64,000 bases of DNA from contig NZ_JADQWB010000003.1 in assembly GCF_015704895.1 (NCBI RefSeq), forward strand, positions 310,001-374,000, written 5' to 3'. This DNA comes from Agrobacterium leguminum (GTDB lineage: Bacteria > Pseudomonadota > Alphaproteobacteria > Rhizobiales > Rhizobiaceae). The translations under genes were made by a program, and so were the position numbers. Shown in pieces: positions 42,100-51,044 of this stretch. The notes below the pieces were generated by a model. The model did no database searches. It worked only from the letters and a program-made list of their open reading frames with translations, and was not told where the DNA came from. Every line of letters starts with the position of its first letter. Position 1 is the first letter of the stretch.

Positions 42100-43611
42100 T
42101 CAGTCGTCGAATTCCATGCCCATGCGCAGGCACCAGTCTTTGAGCGGTGCGAGTTCCGGATGCGAAAGCGCCGCACTGAGATAGCGGAACGTCCTCGGCA
42201 TATGTTTCATATAACCGGGTTTTCCGTCCCGTTCCAACAGCCTCACCCAGATACCGGCGAGCTTGCAGTTGCGTTGCGCCGACATGATGGCGAAAGCCTT
42301 GAGGAAAACAGCCTCATCGAAAGAGGGCGCGCGTCTTCTGCTGTCGAGATAGTGCGAAAGCAGGCGCGCCTGTAGTTCGGGTGAGATGGTGACACGGGCG
42401 TCCTGCACGATGGAGGCAAGATCGTAAGCGCTCGGACCGATCATCGCGTCCTGATAATCGATCAGGCCGACCTGCCGGATGCCGCTATTCTGCGCCTGCC
42501 ATATAAGGTTGGGTGAATGGAAATCGCGCAGCAGAAGGCCGGTTTCGCAGCCGGCGAGCGCGTCGATCAGCCTGTCCCACAGGGCGTAATAGTCGTTCTT
42601 CTCGCTATCGGAGAGCGGTGTGCCGCGTTTATGCGGCAGATACCATTCCGCCAGCAGCGAAACCTCGATCTTCATCGCCTGGCGGTCGAAGGGGGGAACC
42701 TCATAGGCGCTGCCGTCACCCACCGGCAGCAGGCCAGGTTGCGGGGCCTGATGGAGTGCGGCAAGGCAGGCGACGCTTTGCAGATAGCGATCCTCTATCG
42801 GCGTTCCGTCAGGTGCAAGTACCCCATCCCGCCCGAGGTCCTCCAGCAATAGAATACCCTGATCGATATCCGCCGCCATAATCTCGGGGGCGCAAAGGCC
42901 GTTGTTTCGAAGATAATTGCCGATCGCAACGAAGGAGCGGGCGTCCTGAGCAAGATGGGCGATTTCCGCGTAGGTCTTGCCATCCGCAATGATTGCACCC
43001 CTCAGGGGGCGTCGCCAATCCATAAGGATAAGGTCCGGGCCGTCGGTGGAAACGGTCTCATAGGCGCGTGTTGAGGCGTCACCGCTCAGAAAACGACGGG
43101 CCGCGTCGCCCTTACCATTTTTCGCAAGAAACGCGCGGATGGCGAAAACCCGTTCAAGCCGTGCTTTCAGCTTTGCCGGAGCCTCGATGGAGGCGAGCCG
43201 CCCTTCGCCGGAATGCGTCAGCCGAAGCGTGACGGTCTGCTCCGGCGGCAGAATCTCGGCGGCCATATCCGGCCATTCGATCAGGCAGATGCCATCCTCC
43301 AGCATCTCATCGATGCCGAGTTCGTCCAGTTCGGAAACATCCGAAAGCCGGTAGAGATCGAGATGAGCGACTGGAATACGGGCGGCATAGGTCTGGACGA
43401 TCGTGAAGGTAGGGCTTGGAACTTCAAGATCCGGCTCGTCCGCCATTGCCCGGATGAAGGCGCGGGCAAGCGTCGATTTACCGGCGCCTAGATCGCCGAT
43501 GAGTGCGAGACAATCGCCAGGTTTCAAAGCCAGCGCAAGGTCTTCACCGAGCCTGATGGTGTCCTTTTCTCCCGCAAGGGGAATGGTGATCGGCAAGATG
43601 TCTTCGCTCAT
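42100..43611 (-). CDS. tsaE: TsaE-AmgK fusion: tRNA t6A ATPase plus sugar-kinase-like phosphotransferase
   Basis: A two-domain protein of 503 residues. Residues 1-150 are TsaE, the ATPase of the t6A37 tRNA pathway, with P-loop GDLGAGKST (39-47), SPTFTIVQTY and HLDLYRL. Residues from about 165 to 503 are an aminoglycoside-phosphotransferase-fold kinase: FLSGDASTRAYE, the catalytic loop RDFHSPN (362-368, Asp363) and metal site LIDYQDA (383-389). The kinase half resembles AmgK, the anomeric MurNAc/GlcNAc kinase. The start overlaps divL by ATGA, and murU follows by 16 bp. Confidence 0.9.
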   Translation of the reverse strand: MSEDILPITIPLAGEKDTIRLGEDLALALKPGDCLALIGDLGAGKSTLARAFIRAMADEPDLEVPSPTFTIVQTYAARIPVAHLDLYRLSDVSELDELGIDEMLEDGICLIEWPDMAAEILPPEQTVTLRLTHSGEGRLASIEAPAKLKARLERVFAIRAFLAKNGKGDAARRFLSGDASTRAYETVSTDGPDLILMDWRRPLRGAIIADGKTYAEIAHLAQDARSFVAIGNYLRNNGLCAPEIMAADIDQGILLLEDLGRDGVLAPDGTPIEDRYLQSVACLAALHQAPQPGLLPVGDGSAYEVPPFDRQAMKIEVSLLAEWYLPHKRGTPLSDSEKNDYYALWDRLIDALAGCETGLLLRDFHSPNLIWQAQNSGIRQVGLIDYQDAMIGPSAYDLASIVQDARVTISPELQARLLSHYLDSRRRAPSFDEAVFLKAFAIMSAQRNCKLAGIWVRLLERDGKPGYMKHMPRTFRYLSAALSHPELAPLKDWCLRMGMEFDD

Positions 43612-46190
43612 TCTGCGGCGATGGAATGCGGCCGTGTGCCGGAAGGAATGCGGCAGGTGACGATGGTGCCGTTGCCGGGCCGGCTGTCGATGCTGACCGT
43701 GCCATGATGTAGGCTGACGAAGCTTTCGACGATGGAAAGACCAAGCCCCGCACCGGTGCGCCGTCCGCCATTGCCGCGCGTCGCGAAGCGGTCGAACACG
43801 CTCTTCAGCATGTCCTCAGGAATGCCCGGACCCTTATCCGCCACCGAGAACACGAAGTCGCCTTCGCTGCGCTGGCAGGAAAGCTGCACGGAGGAACCCT
43901 CGGGTGCGAAATTGATCGCATTGGTCAGGAGCTTGATGAGAATCTGCTTCAGCCGCTGATGATCGGCCACCAGACTGCCGAGATGGGCGGGTGCAACGAT
44001 CTCGAGCGAAATACCGCTCTCCTGCAGCCGGTCGGCGATCTGCACCGAAACGTCTTCAAGCAATTCGTTCAGATCGTTTTCCGAATAATTGAGCTGCATG
44101 ATGCCGGCATCGACGGTGGCGAGATCGAGAATATCGTTGACGATGGTCAGGAGCACCGAGGATGAAGTGGAAATATGGTCGAGGTATTCCGCCTGCCGTT
44201 CCGTCAATTGGCCGATGCCGGGTGTCTTGAGGAGATCGGTGAAGCCGATGATATTTGTCAGCGGTGAGCGCAGCTCATAGGAAACATGCTGCACGAAATC
44301 GTTCTTCAGCTCGTCGGCCTTTAGAAGCGCGTCGTTCTTTTCTTTCAGCGCCCGCTCGGCCCGCACGCTGTCGGTCATGTTGACGAAGGTCAACATGGTC
44401 TGCGCATCCGGCAGCGGGATGATGGCGTAGTCGAGCACGAGGCCGGAAAGCAGTTCCAGCGTGCCTTGCCGCGACGGCCGCTCATCGTCGAAGCTGGTGA
44501 TGAACTGGCTGAAGGCGCGCCAGCCGTCCGGCCTGTCATAGGATTGCGTGCAGGCGGTTTCGATGGCGCGGATATGGGTGCCGGTCTCGGCCTGTTCCGC
44601 GGTCACGCCCCAGAGCGCCCGGAATGCCGGATTGGACAGGCGAATGCGCCCATCGGCGCCGAACACGGCCACACCTTCGGCCAGATGGTCGATGGTTTCG
44701 CCCTGCACCTTCACCAGCGTGTTGTAGCGCATCTGCAGATCGACCTGCTCGGTCAGGTTCTCGAAAACCCAGGTTGCGCCACCCTGCGGATGGGCAGTCG
44801 CGATAACCCGAAGCGTCTGGCCGTTCGGCAGGTGCCAGAGATCGGTCTTGGTATCCAGCGAACGGTAGACGGAGAGCGCCGTCTCCTTCCAGTTCTTCCA
44901 GTTCAGCTGCTCCGGCAATTTGCCGGCGGTGCGCAGCCTGTCCAGAAGTTCGGAATTGTCAGGGCTGGATTCGAGGAAAACGAGATCGAGACCCCAGAGA
45001 GCCGCAAAAGCCTGATTATAGAATTGCAGCCGCTGCCGGCCGTCGAAAATGGCGACAGGCGTTGCCAGATGATCGAGCGTTTCGGCGTGGCTCTTCAGAA
45101 CCCGCTTGAGTTCCTCGCCGATGGTCTCGGCCTCGGTGGCATCGATGGCGATGCCGGCAGACCCACCCGCCGTCTTGATGTCGACGACGTCAAAGAAGGT
45201 GCGGTTTCCGGAAACCACCGTCGAAATACGGTCGTGATAGGGCGATTCCGGTGTCGCGGCCGCGCGTATCTTCTGCCGGGTAACCGTGTTCAGCAGTTCG
45301 CGTTTTTCATGAACGGCCTGTTCGGTGTCACGGGCATCCACCGCCTGCGCATAGGCGTGGTTGACCCAGATGAGGTCACCTTCGCCATTGCGCCGCCAGA
45401 CGGGCTGCTCGATGGAATCGAGAAGTTCCTGAAAGGTCGAGACGGAAGCGATCAGGCGCTCGCGCTCCACCTGCAATTCAGCGAGTTCGGCGCGCAGATT
45501 GTTGAGGGCAATAAACCGCGCAAAGGCGTTTCCGCCGGAAACCCGGCCCTGCACTTCAATGACTTCGCCGCGCTGCGTCTCGATGGTCAGGTCGAAACTC
45601 TGGGCATGGCTGCGGAGTTTTTCGATGGATTTTTCAAGCTGGCTTGCGGATGCCGGTTTCAGCCAGCGGCCAAAGGCCAGAAAATCGTGATCCGCCTGCG
45701 GCACACCCGTCTCCGCCGGCAGCTGTCCCAGAAATTCGGGCCGTTTGTCCGCACCGTCCCAGATGACGATGCGGCGGCTCTTGTCGGAAATCAGCGCCTC
45801 ATATTTCGCGATCTTGTGGTGGGACTGGGCAAGCGCCTGTCGGTATTCGCTGCTTTCCGCCTCGATATTACCGCGCTGGCGCACCAGCCAGACGACGGAA
45901 AACAGCGTTGCCGAAAGCATGCCGACGAAAAGCGAATAGGTGATGGTTTCTCCGGATGAGAACAACCGCGCGCCGGTCTTTGCCACAAGCCCGTCCTGCG
46001 CCAGCGCCACGCTTGTGGAGCCGGCCAGAATCGTGCCTGACATCAGGACAGGAAGCCTCGCAAAGCCTGTCTGAACCGCACTGACGACCTGCCGGCAACG
46101 CGCAAGAGCCGCGCTCAATGCCACGCCCGCTTGCGTGTTTTCAACGCGTTGAACTGTCTGCTTGCGCAGATCCGAATTTTGAACCGACAT
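43608..46190 (-). CDS. divL: DivL-type PAS-domain tyrosine pseudo-histidine kinase
   Basis: Cell-cycle regulator that controls the CckA-ChpT-CtrA phosphorelay. The 860 residues have one or two N-terminal hydrophobic segments (about 45-65, 84-103). Three PAS-like repeats follow at roughly 250-350, 370-480 and 500-610. The dimerisation domain contains FVQHVSYELRSPLTNI, and the normally phosphorylated His is Tyr638. The ATPase domain is intact, with LLTNAINFAPEG, DKGPGIP and GAGLGLSIVESF. The tyrosine, PAS number and neighbourhood identify DivL. It has its own promoter region after the ahcY terminator and heads the operon down to addA/trxA. Confidence 0.9.
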   Translation of the reverse strand: MSVQNSDLRKQTVQRVENTQAGVALSAALARCRQVVSAVQTGFARLPVLMSGTILAGSTSVALAQDGLVAKTGARLFSSGETITYSLFVGMLSATLFSVVWLVRQRGNIEAESSEYRQALAQSHHKIAKYEALISDKSRRIVIWDGADKRPEFLGQLPAETGVPQADHDFLAFGRWLKPASASQLEKSIEKLRSHAQSFDLTIETQRGEVIEVQGRVSGGNAFARFIALNNLRAELAELQVERERLIASVSTFQELLDSIEQPVWRRNGEGDLIWVNHAYAQAVDARDTEQAVHEKRELLNTVTRQKIRAAATPESPYHDRISTVVSGNRTFFDVVDIKTAGGSAGIAIDATEAETIGEELKRVLKSHAETLDHLATPVAIFDGRQRLQFYNQAFAALWGLDLVFLESSPDNSELLDRLRTAGKLPEQLNWKNWKETALSVYRSLDTKTDLWHLPNGQTLRVIATAHPQGGATWVFENLTEQVDLQMRYNTLVKVQGETIDHLAEGVAVFGADGRIRLSNPAFRALWGVTAEQAETGTHIRAIETACTQSYDRPDGWRAFSQFITSFDDERPSRQGTLELLSGLVLDYAIIPLPDAQTMLTFVNMTDSVRAERALKEKNDALLKADELKNDFVQHVSYELRSPLTNIIGFTDLLKTPGIGQLTERQAEYLDHISTSSSVLLTIVNDILDLATVDAGIMQLNYSENDLNELLEDVSVQIADRLQESGISLEIVAPAHLGSLVADHQRLKQILIKLLTNAINFAPEGSSVQLSCQRSEGDFVFSVADKGPGIPEDMLKSVFDRFATRGNGGRRTGAGLGLSIVESFVSLHHGTVSIDSRPGNGTIVTCRIPSGTRPHSIAAE

Positions 46191-46322
46191 CCCCGGTCTG
46201 TCTCCGTCCTATGTGCCGCATCTTCGACAAGACATCCCATTTCGTCCCCGCCGCCCTTTGGCGTGTCCGAATCAAGTCTGATGACAATACCGCCTTCATA
46301 AATCTGCGAAAAGGGAGCGCGC

Positions 46323-46360
46323 AAAAAAGATGCCGTGCGCTTTGTCAAGCGCACGGCATC
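46323..46360 (-). terminator. Intrinsic terminator of ahcY
   Basis: A 12-bp perfect stem, GATGCCGTGCGC / GCGCACGGCATC, with an eight-base loop, followed on the minus strand by TTTTTT. It separates ahcY from divL. Confidence 0.9.
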
Positions 46361-46398
46361 TAGATATTGTGTAATTTCAGTGGATATTAACTATGAAA

Positions 46399-47799
46399 TT
46401 AATATCTGTAGTGTTCGGCCTTGAACGGACCTTCCTTCGAGATGCCGATATAATCTGCCTGAAGGTCGGAAAGTTCGGTCAGGCGTACGCCGAGCTTCTC
46501 GAGATGAAGGCGCGCAACCTTCTCGTCGAGGTGCTTGGGAAGCACGTAAACTTCGTTCTTGTATTCGCCCTGCTTGGTGAAGAGCTCGATCTGGCCCAGC
46601 ACCTGGTTGGTGAAGGAGGCCGACATGACGAAGGAGGGGTGACCGGTGGCGTTGCCGAGGTTCAGCAGGCGGCCTTCGGACAGAAGGATGATGCGGTTGC
46701 CCTTCGGGAACTCGATCATGTCGACCTGCGGCTTGATGTTCGTCCACTTCAGGTTACGCAGCGATGCGACCTGAATCTCGTTGTCGAAGTGGCCGATATT
46801 GCCAACGATGGCCATGTCCTTCATCTCGCGCATATGCTCGATGCGGATCACGTCCTTGTTGCCGGTGGTGGTGATGAAGATATCGGCGGAGGAAACCACG
46901 TCCTCCAGGCGAACGACCTCGAAACCGTCCATGGCGGCCTGAAGCGCGCAGATCGGATCGATTTCGGTGACTTTCACGCGCGCGCCGGCGCCCTGCAGCG
47001 AGGCGGCAGAACCCTTGCCCACATCGCCGTAACCGCAGACCACGGCAACCTTACCGGCCATCATCACGTCGGTTGCGCGGCGAATGCCGTCCACCAGCGA
47101 TTCCTTGCAGCCGTATTTGTTGTCGAACTTCGATTTGGTGACGCTGTCATTGACGTTGATCGCCGGGAAGGGCAGCAGGCCCTTCTTGCTGAGATCGTAA
47201 AGACGGTGAACGCCGGTCGTCGTTTCTTCCGTGACGCCCTTCAGTGCGTCACGCTGCTTGGTGAACCAGCCGGGCGAAGCCTTGAGGCGCTTGTTGATCT
47301 GCGCGAAGAGAATTTCCTCTTCTTCCGAACCGGGGTTGGAAAGAACGTCCTCACCGGCTTCGGCGCGTGCGCCGAGCAGGATGTACATGGTGGCGTCGCC
47401 GCCATCGTCGAGGATCATGTTGGAGAGGCCGCCATCGGCCCACTGGAAGATCCTGTCGGTATATTCCCAATATTCCGTCAGGGTTTCACCCTTGACGGCG
47501 AATACCGGGATGCCGGCTGCCGCAATGGCCGCCGCCGCATGATCCTGCGTCGAGAAAATGTTGCAGGACGCCCATCGAATGTCCGCACCGAGTTCCTTCA
47601 GCGTCTCGATGAGAACGCCGGTCTGGATCGTCATGTGAAGCGAACCGGTGATACGTGCGCCCTTCAGCGGCTTGCTTTCGCCGAATTCCTTGCGGCAGGA
47701 CATCAGGCCCGGCATTTCGGTTTCGGCGATGTCCAGTTCCTTGCGGCCGAATGCGGCAAGGTTGATATCGGCGACGATGTAGTCCTTCTCAAGGCTCAT
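46399..47799 (-). CDS. ahcY: Adenosylhomocysteinase AhcY
   Basis: NAD-dependent enzyme that splits S-adenosylhomocysteine into adenosine and homocysteine, relieving inhibition of methyltransferases. The 466 residues have [15 protein letters not shown], the NAD loop [33 protein letters not shown] and the C-terminal [20 protein letters not shown] with the terminal KAEHYRY. It is about 15-35 residues longer than animal enzymes because of the bacterial insert. The start is preceded by GGAGAAC, and a palindromic element lies 92 bp upstream. Confidence 0.97.
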   Translation of the reverse strand: MSLEKDYIVADINLAAFGRKELDIAETEMPGLMSCRKEFGESKPLKGARITGSLHMTIQTGVLIETLKELGADIRWASCNIFSTQDHAAAAIAAAGIPVFAVKGETLTEYWEYTDRIFQWADGGLSNMILDDGGDATMYILLGARAEAGEDVLSNPGSEEEEILFAQINKRLKASPGWFTKQRDALKGVTEETTTGVHRLYDLSKKGLLPFPAINVNDSVTKSKFDNKYGCKESLVDGIRRATDVMMAGKVAVVCGYGDVGKGSAASLQGAGARVKVTEIDPICALQAAMDGFEVVRLEDVVSSADIFITTTGNKDVIRIEHMREMKDMAIVGNIGHFDNEIQVASLRNLKWTNIKPQVDMIEFPKGNRIILLSEGRLLNLGNATGHPSFVMSASFTNQVLGQIELFTKQGEYKNEVYVLPKHLDEKVARLHLEKLGVRLTELSDLQADYIGISKEGPFKAEHYRY

Positions 47800-47890
47800 G
47801 AAGTTCTCCAGATCAGAAACGCCGCACCTTGCGGCCCGGCTCTTAAACGTAGCAGCGGTTTAGCAGGCCACGAACGATCTGGCAATGATG

Positions 47891-47918
47891 ATATAAAGAA
47901 GTCTTTATGTCTTTATAT
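47891..47918. promoter_or_regulatory. Palindromic operator candidate upstream of ahcY (SahR-like)
   Basis: A perfect inverted repeat ATAAAGA-AG-TCTTTAT (47893-47908) followed by a further TCTTTATAT copy. Proteobacterial methionine-cycle genes are controlled in some groups by the SAH-responsive repressor SahR through palindromes with AAAGA/TCTTT halves, so this is a candidate site. The regulator gene itself is not in the window. Confidence 0.5.
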
Positions 47919-47927
47919 GGTGCCGGC

Positions 47928-48218
47928 TCAGGCTTCTTCGCCGAAGCGGTCGGCGACCAGCGCCTCCAGTGCTTCCAGCGCTTCTTTCGCCTGATTGCCG
48001 CTTGCCTCGACATAAACGCTGCAGCCGGGGCTGGCCGCCAGCATCATCAGGCCCATGATGGAGGTGCCGCCAACGGTCATACCATCCTTGGAAACCGTGA
48101 TCGTCGCGTCAAAACCTTCGACCATCTGCACGAATTTAGCAGAAGCCCGGGCGTGAAGACCGCGTTTGTTGATGATCGGTAGTTCCCGGGAGAATGGCGA
48201 CATGGGCTGACTTCTCAC
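47928..48218 (-). CDS. ptsH: Phosphocarrier protein HPr
   Basis: Small phosphotransfer protein of the regulatory PTS, 96 residues. The phosphorylated histidine lies in NKRGLHARASAKF (His22). The HprK target serine lies in GTSIMGLMML (Ser53). No sugar permease is nearby, as expected for the alphaproteobacterial PTS that signals instead of importing. The start overlaps the EIIA gene stop by ATGA. It is the last gene of chvI-chvG-hprK-EIIA-HPr. Confidence 0.94.
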   Translation of the reverse strand: MRSQPMSPFSRELPIINKRGLHARASAKFVQMVEGFDATITVSKDGMTVGGTSIMGLMMLAASPGCSVYVEASGNQAKEALEALEALVADRFGEEA

Positions 48219-48616
48219 TTGCCGCTCAAAACGCGGCTGGCGACGTTGATATATTTGCGGCCGGCATCGGATGCGTCCTGAAGGGCCTTGTCCATATTAT
48301 CTTCGCTGCGAACACCGGCAAGCTTGATCAGCATGGGAAGATTGACCCCTGCGATGACTTCGACATTGCCGTTATTCATGACGGAAATCGCGAGATTGGA
48401 AGGCGTACCGCCGAACATGTCCGTCAGGATGATCACGCCATTGCCGTCATTGGCGCGTGCAACGGCGTCGATGATATCCTGCCGGCGCTGATCCATGTCG
48501 TCTTCGGGACCGATACAGACCGTCTCGATCAATTTCTGGGGACCGACGACATGCTCCAACGCATGGCGAAACTCCTCAGCCAGCTTGCCATGGGTGACAA
48601 GCACTAGTCCGATCAT
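48215..48616 (-). CDS. PTS EIIA component of the mannose family
   Basis: A 133-residue EIIA(Man)-type protein with the phosphohistidine motif VTHGKLAEEF (His9) and ILTDMFGGTPSNLA. It is a free-standing domain with no EIIB, EIIC or EIID partner nearby, so it is probably regulatory. In alphaproteobacteria it takes phosphate from HPr and is encoded between hprK and ptsH, as here. The HPr gene overlaps its stop. Confidence 0.93.
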   Translation of the reverse strand: MIGLVLVTHGKLAEEFRHALEHVVGPQKLIETVCIGPEDDMDQRRQDIIDAVARANDGNGVIILTDMFGGTPSNLAISVMNNGNVEVIAGVNLPMLIKLAGVRSEDNMDKALQDASDAGRKYINVASRVLSGK

Positions 48617-48741
48617 GAAATGCTCCCTTGCACACGCACTCTCATTGCCGACTATCGCAACGCGGCAATCCTGTCCATCGGTGGGATTTCATCTTGATGA
48701 GGAAAATGCGAATCGCAAGCCTAAAATCGCCCGAATCATCG

Positions 48742-49206
48742 TCACTTCACATTCGTTTCAAAAAGATTCTGAGCAAGTGCAGCAAATTTTCCATAGGGCG
48801 TAAGACTGGAAAGTGGAATGCGCAGAAGCCTGATATGCCCGCCGCAGGGCAGGGAAAACACCTCGTCATCTTCGGGAAGTCTTGGATTCGTCCCTGAAAG
48901 AACTGTCGTGACCGCAAAATGTAGTGGAGCGCGCGCAACGCTTTTGACGGAAACAATGCCGCTGCCGCGCAATTCCAGCAGGCCGGCGATTGCTTCCGGC
49001 CGCTCGGCAATGATGTTGTCGCCATCGCGATACACGAAAATCTGATCGTCCGCGATCAGCGCCGCCGGCAATCCGCAGCGTTCCGCCTCCGTCAGGAAGC
49101 TGAAGGCAAGCTCGCTCTTGCCGCTGCCCGATGGTCCGACGAAAAGGATGCCGGTGTTTTGGACGGTGATGGCGGTGGCGTGCAGGTTGAAGCGTTCAGC
49201 GTTCAT
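48742..49206 (-). CDS. hprK: HPr kinase/phosphorylase, short alphaproteobacterial form
   Basis: A 154-residue protein made only of the catalytic C-terminal domain of HPr kinase. It has Walker A GPSGSGKS (24-31) and the signature LLELRGSGIVSV. Firmicute enzymes are about 310 residues with an extra N-terminal domain; the short form is normal in this class. It phosphorylates the serine of HPr. The start overlaps chvG by 11 bp, tying PTS regulation to the ChvG-ChvI system. Confidence 0.93.
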   Translation of the reverse strand: MNAERFNLHATAITVQNTGILFVGPSGSGKSELAFSFLTEAERCGLPAALIADDQIFVYRDGDNIIAERPEAIAGLLELRGSGIVSVKSVARAPLHFAVTTVLSGTNPRLPEDDEVFSLPCGGHIRLLRIPLSSLTPYGKFAALAQNLFETNVK

Positions 49207-50986
49207 GGGTTTCGGCCGCCGGCAGCGACAGGGTGAAGCGCGCGCCGGAAATCACGCCATATTTGTCGACCACGTTTTCTGCCCGCAGACTGCCGCCATG
49301 GGCTTCGGCGATCTGGCGGCTGATCGAAAGGCCAAGGCCGGAATTCTGTCCGAACCCTTCGCTCGCCGGCCGGTCGGTGTAGAAGCGCTCGAAAATCCGA
49401 TCAATGTCTTCGGCCTGAATGCCGGGCCCGTTGTCCTCCACCTGCACGATGCAGCGATCCTTGTGACGGGAAAGGCGCACGGTGATGCGGCCGCTTTCCT
49501 CGGTAACGAAGGAGCGCGCATTCTCGATGAGGTTGGTGACGATCTGGCCGATACGCAGGTCGTGGCCATTCACCACGAATGAGGTTTTCGCGCCCGCTTT
49601 CCGATCGACGACATAGTCTATCGTAACGCTTTTCTTCTTGGTGCTTATCTGGCGGGATATATCCACCAGACCCTTCATCAGCACATCGAGATCGAGCGGC
49701 GAGGCGTCGGCGCGCGCCAGTTCGGCGTCGAGCCGCGAGGCATCCGAAATGTCGCTGATGAGGCGGTCGAGGCGGCGCACATCGTGGAAGATGATTTCGG
49801 TCAGGCGCTGTTTCGACTCTTCGGTCTTGGCGCGCGGCAGGGTTTCCACGGCGCTGCGCAGCGAGGTCAGCGGGTTCTTGAGCTCATGGCTGACATCGGC
49901 GGCGAAGCTTTCGATGGCGTCGATTCGGTCGTAAAGCGCCGTCGTCATTTCACGCAGTGCAATCGAAAGATTGCCGATCTCATCCTGACGCGCCGAGAAA
50001 TCCGGTATTTCCTCGCGGGTTCTCGCCCCGCGGCGCACGCGGATTGCGGCAGCGGAAAGCCGCCGCAGCGGCGTGGCGATGGTCGAGGAGAGGAGCAGCG
50101 ACAGCACGATATTGACCAGCGTGGCGATGCCGAAGACACGCATGATGGCGAGGCGCTCCGCATGCACGATCTTGTCGATATCGCCCGCCTGCGTTGAGAG
50201 CAGCAGAACGCCGAGCACCGCCCGGAAGCGTTGCACCGGCACGGCGACTGAAACGATCAGCTCGCCCTTTTCGGTGACGCGCACCACCGCGCCGCGCACG
50301 CCCGTCAGCGCATTCATCACTTCCGGATAGATCGAGCCGTCGCCGCCCGGCGCTTCCTTATATTGCGGCAGGCTGCTCGGCTGCAGCATGCGGTTGAACA
50401 TGCTGGTGAACCAGTCGCCCCAGGTTTGCGTCTCCGGCGTTACCGGCGGCAGATCGAAGCGCAGCACCTGGCCGCGCGAATAAAGATGACGGGAATCCAG
50501 CAGCAGATTGGCGTCGGCATCGAACAGCCGCGCGCGGGTACGTGTCGGCGAAATCAGCCGCCGCAGCACCGGCGCCACCCGCTCCGGATTGATCGGGAAA
50601 CTCAAATCCTCGTCATTGGGGGCGGGGGTGATGCTTTGCCCCGCCTGCAATTCGAGCAGCTTTTCCGGATTGATGGTGATGGAGTTGGTATCGACCGAGG
50701 CGGAAGCGGAGACCGCACCGGCGATGATCTCGCCCTGCGTCAGCAGGCTTTCCACGCGCGCATCGATCAGCCCTTCGCGGAACTGGTTGAGATAGAGAAT
50801 GCCGCCGACCAGAACCACCGTCGCCGCGACGTTGAAAAAGAGGATGCGGCGCGTGAGGCTGGAAAACACCGCATTGCCGAAAATGCGCCGGATGATCGTC
50901 AGCGGATGGATACGATGGCGGCGTTCGCTGCCGCGTTCTTCGGCATCGTCGCTGTCCGAGACGGTTTCCGGCGTTTTCTTCAACAC
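49196..50986 (-). CDS. chvG: Sensor histidine kinase ChvG (ExoS homologue)
   Basis: Inner-membrane sensor needed for response to acid and the host environment in Agrobacterium; its Sinorhizobium homologue is ExoS. The 596 residues have TM segments at about 48-66 and 282-303, a periplasmic domain of about 210 residues between them, and HAMP at about 303-355. HisKA shows AADVSHELKNPLTSL (His367). The ATPase domain has TNLIENARSF, DNGPGIQ and SGLGLSIS. The start is GTG at 50986. It lies 58 bp after chvI and overlaps hprK. Confidence 0.94.
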   Translation of the reverse strand: MLKKTPETVSDSDDAEERGSERRHRIHPLTIIRRIFGNAVFSSLTRRILFFNVAATVVLVGGILYLNQFREGLIDARVESLLTQGEIIAGAVSASASVDTNSITINPEKLLELQAGQSITPAPNDEDLSFPINPERVAPVLRRLISPTRTRARLFDADANLLLDSRHLYSRGQVLRFDLPPVTPETQTWGDWFTSMFNRMLQPSSLPQYKEAPGGDGSIYPEVMNALTGVRGAVVRVTEKGELIVSVAVPVQRFRAVLGVLLLSTQAGDIDKIVHAERLAIMRVFGIATLVNIVLSLLLSSTIATPLRRLSAAAIRVRRGARTREEIPDFSARQDEIGNLSIALREMTTALYDRIDAIESFAADVSHELKNPLTSLRSAVETLPRAKTEESKQRLTEIIFHDVRRLDRLISDISDASRLDAELARADASPLDLDVLMKGLVDISRQISTKKKSVTIDYVVDRKAGAKTSFVVNGHDLRIGQIVTNLIENARSFVTEESGRITVRLSRHKDRCIVQVEDNGPGIQAEDIDRIFERFYTDRPASEGFGQNSGLGLSISRQIAEAHGGSLRAENVVDKYGVISGARFTLSLPAAETHER

Positions 50987-51044
50987 GTATTCAAGTCCTC
51001 ACCACCCCCATATCGGGTGGTCCCTTCTGCGCGAGTCGGCTTCT

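Noticed and set aside
34617-42143. Many long plus-strand reading frames opposite addA, addB and murU (several over 300 codons)
   Set aside because: They are antisense shadows typical of high-GC genes; the translations are rich in Arg, Ser and Ala, have no domain motifs, and overlap well-supported genes.
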